Part shown: piece by piece, positions 16,121 to 23,692 of the stretch | Layout: every line of letters begins with the position of its first letter | Numbering within the stretch: the first letter of the stretch is position 1 | NCBI GenBank assembly: GCA_910585265.1 | Contig: CAJUCA010000007.1 | Span: 26,663 to 90,662, forward strand | Reading direction: 5' to 3' | DNA: 64,000 bases | Source of the DNA: an uncultured Oscillospiraceae bacterium | GTDB lineage: Bacteria; Bacillota; Clostridia; Oscillospirales; Oscillospiraceae | The notes under the pieces: model-generated | What the model was told of the DNA's origin: nothing | Seen by the model: only the letters and a program-made list of their open reading frames with translations | Databases searched by the model: none | Program-made: the position numbers and the translations under genes

Positions 16121-17938
16121 ATGACTATGATGAAAAAGTACAAGCGGCTCGGTTCTATCCTTCTGGCCCTGGTGCTGGCCCTGTCCCTGGCGGTCCCCGC
16201 CTTCGCCTCCACCTACACGGTGAAGAAGGGCGACTCCCTGTGGAGCATCTCCAAGCAGCAGCTTGGCAGCGGTGCCCGCTGGCGCGAGATCTACGAGGCC
16301 AACAAGGACGTGATCAAGAATCCCAACCGGATCTACGTGGGCCAGGTGCTCCAGATCCCCGGCACCGAGCCCGCGCCGGAGCCTACCCCGGAGCCCACGC
16401 CCGAACCCACTCCGGAGCCCACCCCCGAGCCGACCCCTGAGCCCACTCCGGAACCCACCCCCGAACCCACTGGCGGGGCGGCCCACGTCCAGCGCGACGA
16501 CTGGGACCCCTTCGTGAAGCAGGCCGTCAACGACTTTATGGACGCCTACGGCAAGACCTCCGCCAGCTATGTGGAGGGCGGCTCCTACGTGGTGTTTGAC
16601 TTCGACAACACCTGCTCCATCTTCGACGTGGAGGAGCAGCTTGCCATCCACCAGCTCAAGACCATGACCTTCGCCATCACCCCGGAGAAGCTGCCCGACG
16701 TGCTGGCCACCGGAATCGGCCAGGAGGAGGGCGGCATGGACAAGGATCTCACCGACCTGGGCTACGGCAAGGGCTCCTACAACGACTGGATCGCCGACAT
16801 CACCGCCGCCTACACCTATCTTTACAAGGAGTACGGCCCCTTCACCGCCAAGGGCCTGGACGCGGACGCCCAGGCCAAGATCCAGGCCGATCCCCAGTGG
16901 CTGGAGTTCGCCACCAAGATGCGGGCCATGTACAGCCTGGTGGGGGACAACGAGTCCGTCTCCGTGTCCTACCCCTGGGTGCTCTACTGGTTCACCGGCA
17001 TGACCGAGCAGGAGGTCTACGACCTGGCCCTGGCCTCCCACAAGTACTACACCACCGTGGAGACCAGCAAGGAGACCTGGACCACCCCCGAGGACATTGA
17101 GTCCAAGGCGGGCGTGGTGTCCTATGACTGGAACTCCGGCACCACCGTGTCCGAGAATATCAAGGAGCTGTGGAAGACCCTGGCTGAAAACGGCATCGAC
17201 GTGTGGGTGTGCTCCGCCTCCGCCACCGACCCCATCCGGGCCGCTGTGGACGCCTGGGGCCTCCATGACTATGTCACCGGCGTGCTGGCCATGACCAACA
17301 AGCTGGTGGACGGGGTGTACATCAACGAGTACGACTACGAGACGGGCTGCGGCTGGATCAAGGACAGCGAGGGCAAGTGGCTCCGGGACACCCTGCCCAT
17401 CAAGGCCCAGACCCAGGGCGTGGGCAAGGTGACCGCCATCGTCAACGCCATCGCCCCCAAGTATAAGGGCGCGGGCCCCCTGGCCGGGTTCATGGACTCC
17501 ACCGGGGACTATAACTTCTGCACCGAGTTCGCCAACCTGAAGCTGGTGATCTGCTTCAACCGGGCGGACCGCAAGGTCACCGACGGCGGCGGCGTCATCG
17601 CCGAGCTGGCCGTCTACCAGCGGGACACCCTGGGCTTCGACCTGACCAAGGCCAACGCCAACGGCGACACCCTCTACGTCCTCCAGGGCCGGGAGGAGAA
17701 CGGCCTGCGGGGCCTCCGGGCCAGCGACAAGACCCTGCGCCTGGGCAAGTCCAGCGAGGAGCTGTTCCGGAACGAGGACAACCAGGCCCAGCTCCAGTAC
17801 ATGATCGACCACAGCATGACCACTGAGGAGATCGTCAACCGCTTCGCCGTCAAGACCAACGCCGACGCCGAGGGCAATGACCTGGGCTTCAAGTACGGCT
17901 TCGTCACCGAGTTCGCCGGCTACCACAACATCAAGTGA
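16121..17938 (+). CDS. Secreted LysM-HAD phosphatase, phosphorylcholine phosphatase-like
   Basis: The 605-residue precursor has a signal peptide (LLALVLALSLAVPAFAS), a LysM domain (about 33-80, TYTVKKGDSLWSISKQQLG) that should hold it on peptidoglycan, a linker of some nine PEPT repeats (about 82-120), and a large HAD-type phosphatase domain. Motif I is DFDNT (Asp160, Asp162), motif II has Ser in CSASATDPIR near 365, and motif IV is GFMDSTGDY near 456. DxDNT and DSxGD are features of PchP, the Pseudomonas phosphatase acting on phosphocholine and phosphoethanolamine. Just downstream of eut, it may free ethanolamine from phosphoethanolamine outside the cell. The substrate is an inference. AAAGG supports the ATG at 16121. 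Confidence 0.8.
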   Translation: MTMMKKYKRLGSILLALVLALSLAVPAFASTYTVKKGDSLWSISKQQLGSGARWREIYEANKDVIKNPNRIYVGQVLQIPGTEPAPEPTPEPTPEPTPEPTPEPTPEPTPEPTPEPTGGAAHVQRDDWDPFVKQAVNDFMDAYGKTSASYVEGGSYVVFDFDNTCSIFDVEEQLAIHQLKTMTFAITPEKLPDVLATGIGQEEGGMDKDLTDLGYGKGSYNDWIADITAAYTYLYKEYGPFTAKGLDADAQAKIQADPQWLEFATKMRAMYSLVGDNESVSVSYPWVLYWFTGMTEQEVYDLALASHKYYTTVETSKETWTTPEDIESKAGVVSYDWNSGTTVSENIKELWKTLAENGIDVWVCSASATDPIRAAVDAWGLHDYVTGVLAMTNKLVDGVYINEYDYETGCGWIKDSEGKWLRDTLPIKAQTQGVGKVTAIVNAIAPKYKGAGPLAGFMDSTGDYNFCTEFANLKLVICFNRADRKVTDGGGVIAELAVYQRDTLGFDLTKANANGDTLYVLQGREENGLRGLRASDKTLRLGKSSEELFRNEDNQAQLQYMIDHSMTTEEIVNRFAVKTNADAEGNDLGFKYGFVTEFAGYHNIK

Positions 17939-17955
17939 CCTTCCCCCTTCCCAGT

Positions 17956-17984
17956 CCTCCGCCGCCCTTCCCGGGCGGCGGAGG
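17956..17984 (+). terminator. GC-rich hairpin after the phosphatase gene
   Basis: CCTCCGCCGCCC pairs with GGGCGGCGGAGG around a five-base loop, 18 nt after the stop. It lacks a T-tract, so it is a probable 3'-end hairpin rather than a certain terminator. Confidence 0.55.
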
Positions 17985-18034
17985 GCGGGAGGGGACTATC
18001 CCCGGAATTTCCCGGGCAAGGAAACGGATTGCCC

Positions 18035-18063
18035 TTGACAACCGGGCCTGCCTTCCTTATAAT
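18035..18063 (+). promoter_or_regulatory. Consensus SigA promoter of the B12 riboswitch transcript
   Basis: TTGACA (18035-18040) and TATAAT (18058-18063) are perfect -35 and -10 boxes with a 17-bp spacer. The start site would lie about 20 nt before the riboswitch. Confidence 0.92.
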
Positions 18064-18089
18064 AAAAGAGCAAGGCCGAAAAGTGAATA

Positions 18090-18253
18090 GGTGGTATGTG
18101 GGTGCGCCCGCCCGGGCGCGCAAGAGGGAAGCGGGTGAGAATCCCGCGCAATGCCGTTGCTGTGTTAGCGGAGTGTTTTCCAACTACGTCACTGGGGAAT
18201 TTCCCTGGGAAGGCCGGAAAACGCGCTTGACGCTTCAGCCAGAATACCTGCCC
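18090..18253 (+). promoter_or_regulatory. Cobalamin (B12) riboswitch
   Basis: The leader has the conserved parts of a cobalamin aptamer in order: AGGGAAGCGGGTGAGAATCC (B12 box region, about 18125-18144), TCACTGGGG (18189-18197), GGGAAGGCC (18207-18215) and CAGCCAGAATACCTGCC (18236-18252). It lies just after a consensus promoter. The controlled genes are the DUF4430 and ECF S-component genes. High B12 should switch them off; the expression platform was not resolved. Confidence 0.93.
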
Positions 18254-18671
18254 GCATATGACGCACGAATGTCCTCCCCGTGCATTGGGAGGGTGCAGAT
18301 GCCCCGCTGTCCGGCAGCGGGTTGTTGGCTGTGCCCTCTCTGGGGCGCAGCTTTTTGCTTTCCCCTGGCCTTCCACCCCCTTTCGCGCTGGGCCGCCCTC
18401 ACTTGCGGCGCAGCTCTATGACCTGCCGGGGCCCGTGTCTGCCAGCACGGACCGCCCCGGACCGCTCCACCACCCCGCGCTCCCGGCCGCAGATGGATGC
18501 GGGACGAGGGCTGTGCTTCCCGGGAAGCTCTGCATATGGGAACGGCCACGGCGCAGCGGCCCTCCCCGTATGTACCACTTCAGCGAGCCGCCGCCATGCG
18601 TCCGGCTGTCCGCCCCCTCCGGCGGACAGCCGGGCGATGCCCGCCGGTTCTATCAGAAAGGTTGTCTGTCC
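18254..18671 (+). promoter_or_regulatory. Long untranslated leader with hairpins
   Basis: About 420 nt separate the aptamer from the next start codon, without a convincing gene. It contains a short hairpin (CCCGCTG/CAGCGGG, about 18304-18321), a T-run (CTTTTTGC near 18351) after a GC-rich segment that could be the riboswitch terminator, and a strong stem near the end (GGCTGTCCGCC with GGCGGACAGCC, about 18603-18630). A reading frame crosses the region but lacks a start, ribosome site or natural composition. Confidence 0.6.
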
Positions 18672-19067
18672 ATGAAAAAGAATACCAAGCTCATCCTCGC
18701 GGTAGCGGCTGTGGCGGCCCTCATCGCCATCCTGCTGGGCGTCTGGTTCGCCACCCGCCCGGAGACCACCCAGGGCGCGAAAACCATTACCGTGGAGGTC
18801 GTCCACAAGGACGGCTCCACCAAAACCTTCACCTGCCACACCAACGAGGAGTATCTCGGCCCGGTGCTGGACGCGGAGAACATCGCCCAGGGCGAGGAAG
18901 GCCCCTACGGGCTTTACATCAAGTTCGCCGACGGCGAGAAGGCGGTCTATGAGGAGGACGGGGCCTTCTGGGCGTTGAAGCAGGACGGGGAGGACACCCC
19001 CGCCAGCGCGGACCAGACCCCCATCCAGGACGGCGATGCCTTCTCCCTGGTCTACACCGTTGCTTAA
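18672..19067 (+). CDS. DUF4430 (transcobalamin-like) membrane-anchored protein
   Basis: This 131-residue protein has an N-terminal signal anchor (LILAVAAVAALIAILLGVWF) and one extracellular DUF4430 domain (about 40-131), the fold shared with the transcobalamin C-terminal domain: TITVEVVHKDGSTKTF, EEYLGPVLD, then GDAFSLVYTV at the end. DUF4430 proteins often occur beside ECF transporters and under B12 riboswitches, as here. It probably captures cobalamin or a precursor for the S-component encoded next, whose start overlaps its end by 32 nt. Confidence 0.88.
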   Translation: MKKNTKLILAVAAVAALIAILLGVWFATRPETTQGAKTITVEVVHKDGSTKTFTCHTNEEYLGPVLDAENIAQGEEGPYGLYIKFADGEKAVYEEDGAFWALKQDGEDTPASADQTPIQDGDAFSLVYTVA

Positions 19068-19614
19068 CCGGCCCCCCCGGCGGCTGACCCTGTCGGCGGG
19101 GGAAGTCACCCTGTTCGGCGTGCTGGGGGCCGCCACCTTCGCCGCCAAGGTGGCGATGGCGGGCTTGCCCAACGTGGAGCCCACCTCCCTGCTGGTGATG
19201 CTGTTCGCCGTCACCTTCGGCTGGAAGGCGGTATTCCCCATCTACGTCTATGTGTCCATGGAGTTCTTCCTCTACGGCATCCAGCTCTACTCCATCAGCT
19301 ACCTCTATATCTGGCTGGTGCTGGCCGCCGCCGCGTGGCTGCTGCGGGGGATGACCCATCCGGTGGGCTGGGCCCTGCTTTCCGGGGTGTTCGGGCTGCT
19401 GTTCGGCCTGCTGTGCGCCCCGGTGTGCCTGTTCACCGCAGGGCTTCACGGGGCCATCGTCTGGTGGATCAACGGCATCCCCTTCGACGTGATCCACTGC
19501 GCCGGCAACTTCGGCATCGCCCTGGTGCTGTTCTGCCCTCTGCGGCGTCTGCTGGAGCGGCTTTACCAGGGGATGCAGGCCCGGCGGGGCGGCTATCCCC
19601 CCCTGCCCCCCTGA
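19036..19614 (+). CDS. ECF transporter S-component, probably for cobalamin
   Basis: The 192-residue protein has about five to six hydrophobic segments (FGVLGAATFAAKVAMAGLP, LLVMLFAVTFGWKAVFPIYV, YLYIWLVLAAAAWLL, WALLSGVFGLLFGLL), the build of ECF S-components that bind a vitamin and dock on a shared EcfAAT module. Control by a B12 riboswitch and coupling to a DUF4430 protein suggest cobalamin or cobinamide, in the style of CbrT/CblT-type components. The start is uncertain: the ATG at 19036 overlaps the previous gene behind AGGA; an in-frame TTG at 19060 is the alternative. EcfA and EcfT genes are not in the window. Confidence 0.82.
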   Translation: MPSPWSTPLLNRPPRRLTLSAGEVTLFGVLGAATFAAKVAMAGLPNVEPTSLLVMLFAVTFGWKAVFPIYVYVSMEFFLYGIQLYSISYLYIWLVLAAAAWLLRGMTHPVGWALLSGVFGLLFGLLCAPVCLFTAGLHGAIVWWINGIPFDVIHCAGNFGIALVLFCPLRRLLERLYQGMQARRGGYPPLPP

Positions 19615-19623
19615 GCCAGCCCC

Positions 19624-19655
19624 AAGGCCCCGCGGCCCCGCCGCGGGGCCTTATT
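19624..19655 (+). terminator. Terminator after the ECF S-component
   Basis: AAGGCCCCGCGG (19624-19635) pairs with CCGCGGGGCCTT (19641-19652), followed by a short TTATT. Confidence 0.8.
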
Positions 19656-19966
19656 CCATCCCCTTCTCCCCCTGGGCCGGAATTATGTCAAGCGAATTCG
19701 TACTTTTGCATGATAAAGAACTTCGATTGCGGATTTTCCATTTTCCCCCATATCTCCGGGAACCCTTGGGGCTTCCACCCTCCGCCTGTTGAAAACTGTG
19801 TGGAAGTTGTGGATAACTTTCCGTATCTGCATGGCTATGCAGTGTTATGGAAACCGATCCCCGCCCGCCCTCGGCTCCGGAACCCCTTGAAACTCCGTCC
19901 CCCGCCCTGCCCCGGCCCCCTGCCCCGGCCCGTGGAATTCGGGGGCCTATACGGAGCGTATAACCC
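19656..19966. other. Intergenic stretch without recognisable gene
   Basis: This stretch is less GC-rich than its surroundings at first (19680-19850) and then very GC-rich. I see no coding frame with a ribosome site, no tRNA and no clear hairpin. A purine/pyrimidine-mixed segment with GTTGTGGATAAC (19807-19818) resembles a single DnaA-box-like word, TTGTGGATAA, but a lone copy proves nothing. Confidence 0.4.
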
Positions 19967-19995
19967 TTGACGGAACCGGGGCGGCATGGTACACT
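19967..19995 (+). promoter_or_regulatory. Promoter of fhs
   Basis: TTGACG (19967-19972) and TACACT (19990-19995) with a 17-bp spacer precede the riboswitch by about 15 nt. Confidence 0.8.
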
Positions 19996-20007
19996 ATTCT
20001 TGCTGTA

Positions 20008-20122
20008 TGACTGACGGAAGTGGAGCACCACATGAAGTACAGCGGCGCGATTGCGTCTGACTGCCGACCGTCTGGGCGCGCTGAATTGACTCGGTGCGCC
20101 CATTTTCATATGGGCGCGCCCA
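20008..20122 (+). promoter_or_regulatory. ZTP (pfl) riboswitch and following hairpin
   Basis: The leader holds the conserved halves of the pfl/ZTP aptamer: ACTGACGGAAGTGGAGCACC (20010-20029) and the 3' CCGACCGTCTGGGC (20064-20077). The latter matches the CCGCCUGGGC element nearly fully. A hairpin follows (TGCGCCCA with TGGGCGCG, about 20095-20117) just before AAAGGAGG, so it may act on termination or on ribosome access. ZTP accumulates when 10-formyl-THF is short, which fits control of formate-THF ligase. Confidence 0.9.
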
Positions 20123-20141
20123 ATCAAAGGAGGATATCAAG

Positions 20142-21806
20142 ATGAAAACCGACATCGAAATCGCCCAGAGCGCGGCTATGCTCCCCATCGCCCAGGTGGC
20201 GGAAAAGGCCGGCATCGACGTGGGCCTGCTGGAGCACTACGGCCGGGTGAAGGCCAAGATCGACATCGGCCCCCTGCGGGACAGGCCCCGGAAGGGCAAG
20301 CTGATCCTGGTCACCGCCATCAACCCCACCCCCGCCGGGGAGGGCAAAACCACCACCAGCGTGGGCCTGGCGGACGCCCTGTCCAGGCTGGACAAGAACG
20401 TCCTGCTCTGCCTGCGGGAGCCTTCCCTGGGCCCCGTGTTCGGCGTGAAGGGCGGCGCGGCGGGGGGCGGGTACGCCCAGGTGGTGCCCATGGAGGACAT
20501 CAACCTCCACTTCACCGGGGACTTCCACGCCATCGGCGCGGCCAACAACCTGCTGGCGGCCATGCTGGACAACCACATCCAGCAGGGGAACGCCCTGGGC
20601 ATTGACGTAAAAAAGATCACCTGGCGGCGGTGCGTGGATATGAACGACCGCCAGCTGCGAAGCATCGTGGACGGTTTAGGCGGCCGGATGCAGGGCGTCC
20701 CCCGGGAGGACGGCTTCGACATCACCGTGGCCTCCGAGATCATGGCGGTGCTGTGCCTGGCCTCCGATCTGAAGGATCTGAAGGCGCGGCTGGCCCGGAT
20801 CATCGTGGGCTACACCTATGACGACAAGCCCGTCACCGCCGCCGATCTGAAGGCCCAGGGGGCCATGGCCGCCCTGCTGAAGGACGCCATCAAGCCCAAC
20901 CTGGTGCAGACCCTGGAGAACACCCCCGCCCTGGTCCACGGCGGGCCCTTCGCCAACATCGCCCACGGCTGTAACTCCGTGTCCGCCACCGACACCGCCC
21001 TGAAGCTGGCGGACTACGTGGTCACCGAGGCGGGCTTCGGCGCGGATCTGGGGGCGGAGAAGTTCCTGGACATCAAGTGCCGCGCCGCCGGACTGGACCC
21101 CAGCGCGGTGGTGATCGTGGCCACGGTGAAGGCCCTGAAATACAACGGCGGCGTGCCCAAGGCGGAGCTGGGGGCGGAAAACCTGGAGGCCCTGGAGCGG
21201 GGCCTGCCCAACCTGCTCAAGCACGTGGAGAACATCACCCAGGTGTACGGCCTGCCCTGCGTGGTGGCCATCAACCGCTTCTCCAACGACACCGATGCAG
21301 AACTGGCCCTGATCGCGGACAAGTGCAGGGCCCTGGGCGTGAACGTAGCCCTGTCCGAGGTGTGGGGCAAGGGCGGCGAGGGCGGCGTCCCGCTGGCGGA
21401 GGAGGTGCTCCGCCTGTGCGATCAGCCCCACCAGTTCCAGTTCGCCTATGAGCCGGACCTGCCCCTGCGGGACAAGATCGAAGCCATCGTCCGCCGCGTG
21501 TACGGCGGGGCGGGCGTGAGCTATGCCCCCGCCGCCGCCAAGGAGCTGGACCGGCTGGAGGCCATGGGCTTCGGCTCCCTCCCCGTGTGCATGGCGAAAA
21601 CCCAGTATTCCCTGTCCGACGATCCCGCCAAGCTGGGCCGTCCGGAGGGCTTTGCCATCACCGTGTCCAAGGCCCGGGTGAGCGCGGGGGCGGGCTTCGT
21701 GGTGGTGCAGACCGGGGACATCATGACCATGCCGGGTCTGCCCAAGGTGCCCGCTGCCGAAAAAATTGATGTGGATGAAAACGGCGTGATCAGCGGCCTG
21801 TTCTGA
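20142..21806 (+). CDS. fhs: Formate--tetrahydrofolate ligase
   Basis: Fhs makes 10-formyl-THF from formate, THF and ATP, feeding purine synthesis and one-carbon pathways. The 554-residue length is standard; the P-loop PTPAGEGKTT lies at 62-71, and family segments REPSLGPVFGVKGGAAGGGY, FTGDFHAIGAANNLLA and TGDIMTMPGLPKVPAAEKID are present. AAAGGAGG precedes the ATG. A ZTP riboswitch controls it. The last 80 bp, covering the final 26 codons, are repeated 214 bp downstream. Confidence 0.98.
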   Translation: MKTDIEIAQSAAMLPIAQVAEKAGIDVGLLEHYGRVKAKIDIGPLRDRPRKGKLILVTAINPTPAGEGKTTTSVGLADALSRLDKNVLLCLREPSLGPVFGVKGGAAGGGYAQVVPMEDINLHFTGDFHAIGAANNLLAAMLDNHIQQGNALGIDVKKITWRRCVDMNDRQLRSIVDGLGGRMQGVPREDGFDITVASEIMAVLCLASDLKDLKARLARIIVGYTYDDKPVTAADLKAQGAMAALLKDAIKPNLVQTLENTPALVHGGPFANIAHGCNSVSATDTALKLADYVVTEAGFGADLGAEKFLDIKCRAAGLDPSAVVIVATVKALKYNGGVPKAELGAENLEALERGLPNLLKHVENITQVYGLPCVVAINRFSNDTDAELALIADKCRALGVNVALSEVWGKGGEGGVPLAEEVLRLCDQPHQFQFAYEPDLPLRDKIEAIVRRVYGGAGVSYAPAAAKELDRLEAMGFGSLPVCMAKTQYSLSDDPAKLGRPEGFAITVSKARVSAGAGFVVVQTGDIMTMPGLPKVPAAEKIDVDENGVISGLF

Positions 21807-22020
21807 GCCGGCATGGTCATGCCCGCCGCAGGTGCGGCGTCAAGCGTTTTCGCGCAGCGAAAACCTTGAAATCGGCGGAATTCACTTCCGCCGATTTGAG
21901 TGCAATCAAGGGGTCCCCGCGGGGCTTGCCCCGTGGGGTTCCATGCCGGGTCTGCCCAAGGTGCCCGCTGCGGAAAAGATCGATGTGAATGAAAACGGCG
22001 TGATCAGCGGCCTGTTCTGA
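21727..22020 (+). repeat. Duplicated fhs 3' end flanking a structured 134-bp insert
   Basis: The 80 bp 21727-21806 (end of fhs with its stop) recur at 21941-22020. I count four mismatches, three silent and one Asp to Asn. The 134 bp between them carry a chain of inverted repeats: CGTTTTCGC/GCGAAAAC near 21850, AATCGGCGGAA/TTCCGCCGATT at about 21871-21898, and GGGGTCCCCGCGGGGC with GCCCCGTGGGG near 21911-21937. The second copy has no start codon of its own in a sensible place and is a pseudogene fragment. Confidence 0.85.
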
Positions 22021-22048
22021 TCACCCACCCAGCAAAGGAGAGATCGCC

Positions 22049-22492
22049 ATGACCGCACCCGTTTCCGTCAAGCGGCTGGACCCCCGGGCCAAGCTGCCCT
22101 CCTACGGCTCCGCCGACGCCGCCGGGGCCGACCTGTACGCCCTCACCGGCGGCCCCGTCACCATCGCCCCCGGCGAGACCGCCAAAATCCCCACCGGGCT
22201 GGCGGTGGCCATCCCCCAGGGGTACGCGGGGCTGGTGTTCGCCCGCTCGGGGCTGGCCTGCAAGGGGGGGCTGGCCCCCGCCAACAAGGTGGGCGTCATC
22301 GACGCCGACTACCGGGGGGAGGTCCTGATCTTCCTCCACAACCACGGCTCCCAGCCCCAGACGGTGGAGGATGGCGACCGGGTGGCCCAGCTGGTGATCG
22401 TGCCCTATCTCACCGCCCAGTTCACCCTGGCGGAGGAGCTGGACAGCACCGACCGGGGGCAGGGGGGCTTCGGCTCCACCGGGCGCAGATAA
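22049..22492 (+). CDS. dut: dUTP diphosphatase
   Basis: Dut hydrolyses dUTP to dUMP and pyrophosphate, keeping uracil out of DNA and providing the thymidylate precursor. The 147-residue trimeric-type enzyme shows all five motifs in order: SADAAGADLYA, ARSGLA, GVIDADYRGE, GDRVAQLVI and the C-terminal arm RGQGGFGSTGR. AAAGGAGAG precedes the ATG. It directly follows the fhs 3' duplication and lies 64 nt before the glycosyltransferase gene. Confidence 0.97.
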   Translation: MTAPVSVKRLDPRAKLPSYGSADAAGADLYALTGGPVTIAPGETAKIPTGLAVAIPQGYAGLVFARSGLACKGGLAPANKVGVIDADYRGEVLIFLHNHGSQPQTVEDGDRVAQLVIVPYLTAQFTLAEELDSTDRGQGGFGSTGRR

Positions 22493-22556
22493 CAGGCCCA
22501 GCCCGCCGCCCGCCGTTTCGCAATACGCCCATCAATTCCCGGAGGAGGTTTGTTCC

Positions 22557-23540
22557 ATGCCCGGAAACACGTTATACATTGTGGTGCCCTGCTACAACGA
22601 GGAGGAGGTCCTCCCCGAAACCGCCCGCCGCCTGGGGGACAAGCTCCGCGGCCTGATGGCCGCGGGAAAAATCGGCCCCGACAGCCGGGTCCTGTTTGTC
22701 AACGACGGCTCCAGGGACGGAACCTGGGCGGTCATTCAGCGGCTCCACCGGGAGGACGGCCTGTTCTGCGGGGCGGACCTGTCCCGGAACCGGGGCCACC
22801 AGAATGCCCTGCTGGCGGGCCTTATGACTGCCAAGGACAAGGCCGATCTGGTGATCTCCATGGACGCCGACCTCCAGGACGATGTGGACGCGGCCGACGC
22901 CATGGTGGACAAGTACCTGGACGGGGTGGACATCGTGTACGGCGTGCGCTCCTCCCGGAAAAAGGACTCCTTCTTCAAGCGCACCACCGCCGAGGCCTTT
23001 TACCGCATGATGGATCTCCTGGGGGCGGAGACGGTGTTCAACCACGCCGACTACCGGCTCATGTCCCGGCGGGCCCTGGACGGGCTGGCCCGGTTTACAG
23101 AAGTCAACCTGTTCCTCCGGGGCATCGTGCCCATGATCGGCTACCGCACCGACACGGTGGAGTACGAGCGGGGGGAGCGGTTCGCCGGGGAGAGCAAGTA
23201 CCCCCTGAAGAAAATGCTGGCCTTCGCCCTGGAGGGGGTCACCTCCCTGTCGGTGCGCCCCCTGCGGATGATCACCGGGCTGGGCTTCCTGGTGTTTCTG
23301 GCGTCCCTGGCCATGATCGCCTACAACGTGGCCCGCTGGGCCACCGGGAACACCGTGGCGGGCTGGGCCAGCCTGGCCTGCTCGGTGTGGTTCATCGGGG
23401 GGCTGATCCTGCTGTCCCTGGGCATCATCGGGGAGTACCTGGGCAAGCTCTACCTGGAGAGCAAGGGCAGGCCCCGGTTCCTCATCCAGGAGCTGCTCGA
23501 GGACGGCGGGGAGCAGCCGGACGCCGGGCAAACCCCTTGA
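22557..23540 (+). CDS. Family 2 glycosyltransferase, GtrB/DPM1-like
   Basis: The 327-residue protein has a GT-A catalytic domain with IVVPCYNEEEVLPET at the N-terminus, FVNDGSRDGT and the acidic MDADLQDD motif near residue 100, then two membrane helices near the C-terminus (FLVFLASLAMIAYNVA and FIGGLILLSLGIIGEYLG). This layout fits enzymes that put a sugar on a polyprenyl-phosphate carrier for cell-wall or surface-glycan modification. The sugar is unknown. GGAGGAGG precedes the ATG. Confidence 0.92.
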   Translation: MPGNTLYIVVPCYNEEEVLPETARRLGDKLRGLMAAGKIGPDSRVLFVNDGSRDGTWAVIQRLHREDGLFCGADLSRNRGHQNALLAGLMTAKDKADLVISMDADLQDDVDAADAMVDKYLDGVDIVYGVRSSRKKDSFFKRTTAEAFYRMMDLLGAETVFNHADYRLMSRRALDGLARFTEVNLFLRGIVPMIGYRTDTVEYERGERFAGESKYPLKKMLAFALEGVTSLSVRPLRMITGLGFLVFLASLAMIAYNVARWATGNTVAGWASLACSVWFIGGLILLSLGIIGEYLGKLYLESKGRPRFLIQELLEDGGEQPDAGQTP

Positions 23541-23587
23541 CAGGGGCGGGAGATTGTTAAACCTTTATAAATATTCGCGAAAGGCCC

Positions 23588-23616
23588 TTGCAATTTGACG
23601 CGGGGGAGCCTAAAAT
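23588..23616 (+). promoter_or_regulatory. Promoter before the 23693 gene
   Basis: TTGCAA (23588-23593) and TAAAAT (23611-23616) with a 17-bp spacer. Confidence 0.65.
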
Positions 23617-23692
23617 GAAATACGTGGAAATTGAGGCGGTGCCGGGCAGCACCGCTGGGCGGCCCACAACATTTTAACAGGAGGGATTCCCC

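Noticed and set aside
16370..16480. Regular repeats that could suggest a CRISPR or minisatellite
   Set aside because: They are 12-base units coding for PEPT repeats of the stalk of the secreted phosphatase; there are no spacers.
18258..18671. Open frame in the B12 riboswitch leader as a separate or longer gene
   Set aside because: No start context, unnatural composition, and it covers leader hairpins; the DUF4430 gene starts at its own Met with a signal anchor.
19807..19818. Replication-origin-like DnaA box
   Set aside because: Only one DnaA-box-like word was seen, with no cluster and no dnaA or dnaN nearby.
20008..20122. THF riboswitch before fhs
   Set aside because: The conserved THF aptamer words are absent, whereas both halves of the ZTP/pfl aptamer are present.
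21832..22020. Small reading frame ending in the fhs repeat
   Set aside because: Its first half reads through the inverted repeats and its second half is the copied fhs end; it is better seen as a fragment.
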